IMG/VR virus record: IMGVR_UViG_3300033182_000952
Span: 1 to 26,901 of that record
From: a virus
Direction: 5' to 3' (one strand)
DNA: 26,901 bases
The notes beneath the pieces were generated by a model. The model made no database searches and was not told the DNA's origin. It worked only from the letters and a program-made list of their open reading frames with translations. This document shows positions 22,858 through 26,901 of this stretch, piece by piece. Each line of letters starts with the position of its first letter. Positions within the stretch are counted from its first letter, which is position 1. The position numbers and the translations under genes are program-made.

Positions 22858-23537
22858 GTAGCTTCCCAATTTTTAACATTATAACAGTATCCACGGTCAT
22901 TGTCAATAATAGCTTTCATTAATGGGTAATCGTTTCCGTTTTCGTCCATCCGATCTCCAAAAAAATGTAAAGTTACATCCTTATCGTGCATATCATTTAA
23001 AATTTGACTTTTGTTTCTTCCTTTTGGTCCAATATCAATACCAGTTTCTCCGCCGGGTCGTGCTTCTAAATTTTTAAATTTACCGTTAAAGAAAAATGAA
23101 ATAACGTTACGCTCGTCATGTTCTTTGTCCCATGCAACATATTCTGCACGTTCATCTATATTGGCATTACGTCCCACGATACTAAAATTGACCATACCTG
23201 GACGATGTTCAAAATGTAATCCTGTACGTTTAGGAAACTCACTTTCAGTAAGTCTTTCAGACAACCAGGCGTGTGCATCTTCAGGAAGAGACCAATCTTC
23301 GGTGTAGATATTAACACCATTTTCCCAAACATCGCTTCCTGAGCAGTTATACACCCTAACAACTTTCTCACAGATAACTTTCCCTACTTGTTCCAGCGTT
23401 TTAGAATAGTCGCTTCCAGTTACTAATATCACAGAGTGTGTTTCAACAAAATGGTCAAACCATAATTGAAAAGCAGAATTCATTGGCTGTCTGCTTGGTG
23501 TTAGTGTGCCATCAACATCAAATATAAATGTATTCAT
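22833..23537 (-). CDS. HAD-superfamily enzyme of eukaryotic-type phosphomannomutase kind
   Basis: This encodes 234 residues. The HAD motif FDVDGTLTPSR carries Asp7 and Asp9, LVTGSD is motif II (38-43), and HFFGDRMDENGND (191-203) holds the acidic metal residues. The central cap has RPGMVNFSIVGRN (112-124) and GGETGIDIGPKGRNK (162-176), which resemble the GMxNVSPIGR and GGxxSxDVFPxGxDK motifs of PMM1/PMM2. It may therefore interconvert hexose phosphates (mannose-6-P and mannose-1-P) or act as a sugar phosphatase. The ATG at 23537 overlaps the glycosyltransferase stop (ATGA); an upstream TTG was not used. It is slightly shorter than human PMM (about 246-262). Confidence 0.86.
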   Translation of the reverse strand: MNTFIFDVDGTLTPSRQPMNSAFQLWFDHFVETHSVILVTGSDYSKTLEQVGKVICEKVVRVYNCSGSDVWENGVNIYTEDWSLPEDAHAWLSERLTESEFPKRTGLHFEHRPGMVNFSIVGRNANIDERAEYVAWDKEHDERNVISFFFNGKFKNLEARPGGETGIDIGPKGRNKSQILNDMHDKDVTLHFFGDRMDENGNDYPLMKAIIDNDRGYCYNVKNWEATWNILQNL

Positions 23538-24343
23538 CGCCAATTATTTGTTACAAAATCGTCTTGAACTTCGCTTGGGTTTGGATCTCCATGAAAAACA
23601 GCAATACAACATTCCGAATGCGGTTTTATTCCGTGCTTTATTTCTTTGAATTTCCGTTTGCCGCCCGAAACGTGTAAGTCATCTCTATTGCGTATTTCCC
23701 ATTTATAACTCTGTATCCATTCGTCTGGGAAAAATTTTAATTTATCATGCGAAGTTTTCCAAATCCAGTCTTGGTCACCGTGCATTCTCATAGCTGTTCC
23801 TGGACTAGTTTGAAATTGATCCCATATGTGTCGTTGTGTTCCGTGATGCCAAGCCATTACCGAGCTGTTTAAACGTTTCCACTGAGGATGAAACTTCCGG
23901 TTAAAGTCTCTAATTCCTACAAATTGATCCGGATAAACTGTGAACAACTTATCGATGTTCCCGCATATTACTACATCCAAATCCATATACAAGATTCGAC
24001 CTTTTAAAGGAATTTTAGGATCGAACATATGTACTTTATGCCACCAACCTTTTGCGTAGCCGGCGTTTCTTTCTAAGATTAGACGTACTCCTTGAATAGG
24101 AGTAGGGTCGTCAGTTAAACAAACAAATTCGAAAGGAACAGTAGTATGTTTATCAACCATATTACGTAATCTTTCGACGTAATGTCTGCCATATTTGTTA
24201 CCAAATCTAACACACAAGACAGTCATAACACTACCTTTTAATTCAGATAAAACTTGTTGCTGCTTAGAAAGCGATTTTTCTAACTTTCGTTGCCTCTTTA
24301 GTTCTTTCCTTTCTTGTTTTGTTAATTCAGTTTTTAATGACAC
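23534..24343 (-). CDS. glycosyltransferase-like protein with coiled N-terminus
   Basis: This encodes 269 residues from a GTG. After a 40-residue Lys/Gln/Glu-rich helix comes MTVLCVRFGNKYG, and later RILYMDLDVVICG, whose DLD is a DxD metal/nucleotide-sugar motif of GT-A type transferases. HGDQDWIW and FHGDPNPSE further on fit the same GT8-like fold. The sugar donor and acceptor are unknown. The GTG overlaps the kdsA stop by 17 bases and has no clear ribosome binding site. An ATG at 24226 with AAAGG 8-9 bases upstream would drop the helix, but would leave about 100 empty bases in a very tight operon, so the longer form is preferred. Confidence 0.8.
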   Translation of the reverse strand: MSLKTELTKQERKELKRQRKLEKSLSKQQQVLSELKGSVMTVLCVRFGNKYGRHYVERLRNMVDKHTTVPFEFVCLTDDPTPIQGVRLILERNAGYAKGWWHKVHMFDPKIPLKGRILYMDLDVVICGNIDKLFTVYPDQFVGIRDFNRKFHPQWKRLNSSVMAWHHGTQRHIWDQFQTSPGTAMRMHGDQDWIWKTSHDKLKFFPDEWIQSYKWEIRNRDDLHVSGGKRKFKEIKHGIKPHSECCIAVFHGDPNPSEVQDDFVTNNWR

Positions 24344-25109
24344 GGTTAATTGCTACAATATCTTCTATGATTTTTTCAAAATCTTCTAAACGAACCATGT
24401 TAGGTCCGTCGCTAGGTGCGCTGTCTGGATCATCGTGTACTTCTAAAAAGAAATTTTCCACGCCAAGAGCGGCTGCGGCACGAGCCAAGCCAGGTACATA
24501 ATCCCTATTACCGCCACTACTAGTACCGTTACCGCCTGGTTTTTGTACTGAGTGTGTGACATCATATACAAATGGATTTGAAAAATTATCAAGAATATAC
24601 TGCATACCAGAAAAGTCAACAACGAGTGTGTTGTAACCAAATGAAGTCCCTCTTTCTGTAATCCAAACTTCTCGAGCACCGTCTGTCTTACTTAAAATTC
24701 CTGCAACGTCCCACGGTGCAAGAAATTGTCCTTTTTTGATATTTACAATTTTGTCTGTTTCACAAACTGCTCGAATTAAATCTGTTTGCCGACAAAGGAA
24801 TGCAGGAACTTGCAACACATCAACAGATTTGTTAAAGTTGTTTTTGATTAGTCCGACTTGTTCGATATCATGAACATCTGTTAGTATTTGTAATCCTGGA
24901 ATTAATGTTTTCAGTTTGAGGAATTGCATCATGGTATCATTTAAACCTATTCCTCTTACGCCATTAACACTTGTACGATTTGCTTTATCGTAACTTGCTT
25001 TGAAATAATATTCAATATTGTGTTGATCACAAACACGTTTACATTCTGTTGCAATTTTTAAACTATGTTCTAAGTTTTCGTGTTGGCAAGGTCCTGCAAT
25101 TATTTTCAT
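24327..25109 (-). CDS. kdsA: KDO-8-phosphate synthase (metal-dependent type)
   Basis: This encodes 260 residues of KdsA, which joins phosphoenolpyruvate and arabinose-5-phosphate to make KDO-8-phosphate, the first committed step to the KDO sugar of lipopolysaccharide. Hallmarks are FKASYDKANRTS (37-48), VPAFLCRQTDL (101-111), KKGQFLAPWD (125-134), TERGTSFGYN (151-160) and THSVQKPGG (185-193). GPC with Cys8, plus His186, Glu223 and Asp234, match the four metal ligands of the Aquifex-type, metal-dependent enzyme rather than the E. coli Asn type. No kdsB, kdsC or kdsD is present here. The ATG overlaps the upstream stop (TAATG at 25109). Confidence 0.95.
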   Translation of the reverse strand: MKIIAGPCQHENLEHSLKIATECKRVCDQHNIEYYFKASYDKANRTSVNGVRGIGLNDTMMQFLKLKTLIPGLQILTDVHDIEQVGLIKNNFNKSVDVLQVPAFLCRQTDLIRAVCETDKIVNIKKGQFLAPWDVAGILSKTDGAREVWITERGTSFGYNTLVVDFSGMQYILDNFSNPFVYDVTHSVQKPGGNGTSSGGNRDYVPGLARAAAALGVENFFLEVHDDPDSAPSDGPNMVRLEDFEKIIEDIVAINRVIKN

Positions 25110-25699
25110 TAAGCCTCCAATCTAGCAATGGCTTCTGCCGGTGATTCCCAATCCCATCGAGATTTTTTTGGAAGTAACGCTTCATCTGAAGCAATTTTTC
25201 GTTGAGCACTTGATTTTGCATCTTTTTCGTCTACAACAACCATAGCATCGTTACGTTCGTGTTCATATACACGAACTCCTTCGACATAACAACGACCATT
25301 TGTAGTTTTGTATACGTAATGATTAACGTGTTCCCAAATAAACAAAGAACTCATTTCCATCGATACACCGCTTGGTAAAACGCGAAGTGTTCCGAGTACT
25401 TGACCTGGTGAAGTTAATTCTTTTGGAATATCGTTTAAACGTGGATCGTTTGCTGGAAGTACTGTTACATGATCAAAATAGTATTCTAAAAAAGATTTAA
25501 TTGGCTTTGTGGCATCTCCAAATGCAACAATCCATCCCATCTCATCTGGTGTTCCAGCAAATGTTATTTCAACTGCACGATCATATCCATGTACACTAGC
25601 ACACTCGCCTGGGCTACCGTCTGGTTCCTTATCAAAGAACTGTGCGTGACCGCATGGTAGATTACGAAATATTTTTGTTGATTTTACTTTAATACCCAT
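25109..25699 (-). CDS. QueD/6-pyruvoyl-tetrahydropterin-synthase-like protein
   Basis: This encodes 196 residues. The T-fold pattern is visible: FRNLPCGHAQFFD with His18, CASVHGYDR with Cys33 and His37, GWIVAFGDATKPIKSFLEYYFDH (56-77) and GVSMEMSSLFIWE (111-123). In QueD and PTPS the CxxxHGH motif supplies two zinc histidines; here the second is Tyr39, so zinc binding or activity may differ. The length exceeds QueD (about 120-140) by a C-terminal charged tail (from about residue 155). It could make a pterin or deazaguanine precursor, for example for queuosine or 7-deazaguanine DNA, but the partner genes (queC, queE, folE) are not in this window. AGGAG is 7 bases before the ATG; this is the first gene of the operon. 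Confidence 0.78.
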   Translation of the reverse strand: MGIKVKSTKIFRNLPCGHAQFFDKEPDGSPGECASVHGYDRAVEITFAGTPDEMGWIVAFGDATKPIKSFLEYYFDHVTVLPANDPRLNDIPKELTSPGQVLGTLRVLPSGVSMEMSSLFIWEHVNHYVYKTTNGRCYVEGVRVYEHERNDAMVVVDEKDAKSSAQRKIASDEALLPKKSRWDWESPAEAIARLEA

Positions 25700-25793
25700 C
25701 TCTTGTCTCCTATAAATGCTGAGTAAGTGTGATGCGCAGAATATTTAAAGTGGGATGAGCATATAAGACCACTGAATAATTAATATGTGTTTA
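25700..25793 (-). other. leader of the kdsA operon
   Basis: This 94-base untranslated stretch lies between the promoter at 25794-25821 and the first ATG. AGTGG (25773-25769 in transcript order) can pair with CCACT (25753-25749) over a 15-base loop. I found no known riboswitch consensus by eye. It ends in the AGGAGAC ribosome binding site. Confidence 0.4.
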
Positions 25794-25821
25794 ATTATAC
25801 AGGTTATTTATAATTTGTCAA
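25794..25821 (-). promoter_or_regulatory. sigma-70-type promoter of the kdsA operon
   Basis: On the minus strand a perfect TTGACA (25821-25816) and a perfect TATAAT (25799-25794) are separated by 16 bases, one short of the best spacing. The TTGACA lies in the final codons of the upstream DUF115-like gene. This is the strongest promoter seen in the window and should let host RNA polymerase transcribe the operon early. Confidence 0.75.
25805..25812 (-). promoter_or_regulatory. perfect T4-type late box TATAAATA
   Basis: TATAAATA occurs in the spacer of the sigma-70-type promoter, on the same strand. If it works as a late -10 box, the operon can be transcribed both early and late. It overlaps the stop codon of the upstream gene. 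Confidence 0.55.
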
Positions 25822-26419
25822 CAACTTGTTCAAATTTTACATTTGTTTGTTGCCATTCTGTGGGCATTATCCAATCTTTCGAATTCCAAATTATAAAATC
25901 AGTATTAGGAAAATGTTGGAAAATTTTTCCAATTTGGTAGATCCAATAACTAGGATCTACTGGATTTGAATCTGGTTTTGAATAGTGTGTTGTTCCTTTG
26001 TAAACATTATTCACACGTTCGTTTATACCGTATAAATCAAAACCTGCAAGAATAATAGTTTTAAATTCCATTCTTGCCGCTAACAATACAGCATATGGTC
26101 CGCTGCCCCAATGGAATGGTTGATCTTGTTTTATATTACCTTTATATGGAAGTCTAGGTAACTCGCAGATTCTTTTATCTTTTTTTACTTTTCGAAAATA
26201 TTTAAACCATTCGTCTCTAACATATATTTCTGTATTTTTAGTAGATAAACTGGTTATTGCTTCTTCGGCCATTCTTCTGTCGCAACAGATTAAATGATCC
26301 ACATGAATATCTCGATGTAATGCATTACAACCGATAATTGTATAGTCTTGTAAAAAATCTGAAAGATTAAGATTTGAACGACTTTCGCCGTTACCTAACA
26401 CAAGTGCAATGTTTGACAT
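25808..26419 (-). CDS. DUF115/MptE-like or GT42-like Rossmann protein
   Basis: This encodes 203 residues. ALVLGNGESRS at 5-15 is a glycine-rich loop, followed by TIIGCNALH, VDHLICCDRRM and, in the second half, HWGSGPYAVLLAA and IILAGFDLYG. This arrangement occurs in DUF115 (6-hydroxymethylpterin pyrophosphokinase MptE-like) proteins and in GT42 sialyltransferase-like phage proteins. Either role would suit the neighbourhood: surface glycosylation beside KdsA, or pterin chemistry beside the QueD-like protein. No Shine-Dalgarno sequence is obvious; the start is 8 bases past the upstream stop. Its last codons hold the -35 box of the next operon. Confidence 0.75.
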   Translation of the reverse strand: MSNIALVLGNGESRSNLNLSDFLQDYTIIGCNALHRDIHVDHLICCDRRMAEEAITSLSTKNTEIYVRDEWFKYFRKVKKDKRICELPRLPYKGNIKQDQPFHWGSGPYAVLLAARMEFKTIILAGFDLYGINERVNNVYKGTTHYSKPDSNPVDPSYWIYQIGKIFQHFPNTDFIIWNSKDWIMPTEWQQTNVKFEQVVDKL

Positions 26420-26427
26420 ACACTAAT

Positions 26428-26901
26428 TTAGTGTATTTCGCCAAATGCACACCAAATACCTGGATTACCTGCTTTTGTACAAACCCAACCTACATAACCT
26501 CTTTGGATAGGATTAGAATTCCAAACGATATCACCTTGACTGTAAGCACCTGCTTCTGGTGGTTTCGTTCCTGATATTTGAAGTTTGTTATTAAATCTAA
26601 CGCCGCCTTTGACATGTAGATCGACATTAGGATCTGGGTTTTCCACTCCAATACTAAGTTTACCATTGATCGATACTTTTATTGGAGATTGATTTGAATT
26701 TCCTAAACGTATATTGCCACCAGCCTCTACGGTCAGTCTTTTTAGCCCGTCCGTAACTATATTGAAATCATGATGGGCATGGGTTCCAATGAATCCGTTA
26801 GTATAATCTTTTGTTCCTATTACAATTTCAATACCGTCTTCGGCAATGCTGAATGCTGCATTCGGCTCGTCTGTTCCTAAGCCTAGTCGGTCAGTATGAG
26901 A
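26428..26901 (-). CDS. C-terminal part of a tail-fibre protein (5' end outside window)
   Basis: The frame is open from the right edge: 157 codons precede the TAA at 26430-26428. The visible part starts SHTDRLGLGTDEPNAAFSI, continues with IVTDGLKRLTVEAGGNIRLG, repeats the pattern at LSIGVENPDPNVDLHV, and ends YSQGDIVWNSNPIQRG and VGWVCTKAGNPGIWCAFGEIH. The (V/L)GIGT-x-xP-x-LHV pattern and the GWVC-x-x-G-x-PG-x-W-x-FG tail are typical of phage fibre or tip proteins. An internal GTG at 26646 is not the real start. Together with the block at 7.6-20.7 kb this gives the phage a further fibre locus. Confidence 0.85.
   Translation of the reverse strand, partial: SHTDRLGLGTDEPNAAFSIAEDGIEIVIGTKDYTNGFIGTHAHHDFNIVTDGLKRLTVEAGGNIRLGNSNQSPIKVSINGKLSIGVENPDPNVDLHVKGGVRFNNKLQISGTKPPEAGAYSQGDIVWNSNPIQRGYVGWVCTKAGNPGIWCAFGEIH

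Noticed and set aside
25700-25793. Riboswitch (preQ1-like) before the QueD-like gene
   Set aside because: No preQ1 or other riboswitch consensus could be found by eye; only one weak 5-bp pairing is visible.

Overview
The window looks like about 27 kb of a T4-like (tailed, contractile, marine-type) bacteriophage genome. The evidence is a T4 gp44-type clamp-loader ATPase, a gp31/GroES-like co-chaperonin, a phage dCMP deaminase, a MazG-like pyrophosphohydrolase, a PhoH ATPase, and a block of large virion fibre genes, all tightly packed, AT-rich and mostly on the minus strand. A seven-iron ferredoxin very close in sequence to the proteobacterial FdI/FdxA type, plus several metabolic genes typical of marine phages, suggests a marine proteobacterial host, perhaps alphaproteobacterial. 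That host call is inference.

Layout, left to right. (1) 1-1283, minus: two conserved-looking phage proteins of unknown function and the first codons of a third gene that runs off the left edge. (2) 1421-2125, plus: phoH, preceded by a leader hairpin and followed by a terminator-like hairpin that lies inside the convergent gene. (3) 2110-7588, minus: nucleotide metabolism and replication or host takeover: dCMP deaminase, ferredoxin, clamp loader, MazG-like enzyme, a short nucleotide-sugar dehydrogenase, the GroES-like co-chaperonin, a short protein resembling part of DNA polymerase III alpha, and several small unknowns. One of these is a 28-codon ORF that seems to start at ATT. (4) 7588-20659, minus: six consecutive virion or tail-fibre genes. 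One is an 821-residue protein with Ig-like LPPG repeats and a CBM5/12-like stretch, and one is a 2479-residue giant fibre. Most of the set share an N-terminal motif ending in NF-x-E-L/I. (5) 20740-21498: a strand-switch zone with a plus-strand zinc-ribbon protein, a 54-residue minus-strand membrane protein and a plus-strand histone-H1-like Lys/Ala/Pro protein. (6) 21479-25699, minus: a compact operon of QueD/PTPS-like protein, KdsA, glycosyltransferase, phosphomannomutase-like HAD enzyme, cupin and UV-damage endonuclease, with a sigma-70-like promoter (TTGACA-16-TATAAT) upstream that also contains a perfect T4 late motif TATAAATA. (7) 25808-26901, minus: a DUF115/MptE-like or GT42-like protein and the C-terminal part of another fibre gene that runs off the right edge.

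Genes are joined by short stop-start overlaps (TAATG at 5106, 6768, 7588, 13220, 22507 and 25109; ATGA, GTGA or TGATG at 2829, 6130, 8172 and 23537), which implies pervasive translational coupling. The overlaps also fix most of the start codons chosen here. The three plus-strand genes each sit alone in the minus-strand array, and each has a (G)TAAATAC box upstream. No stretch longer than 300 bases lacks a gene, and I saw no tRNA, CRISPR array, insertion sequence or integrase.
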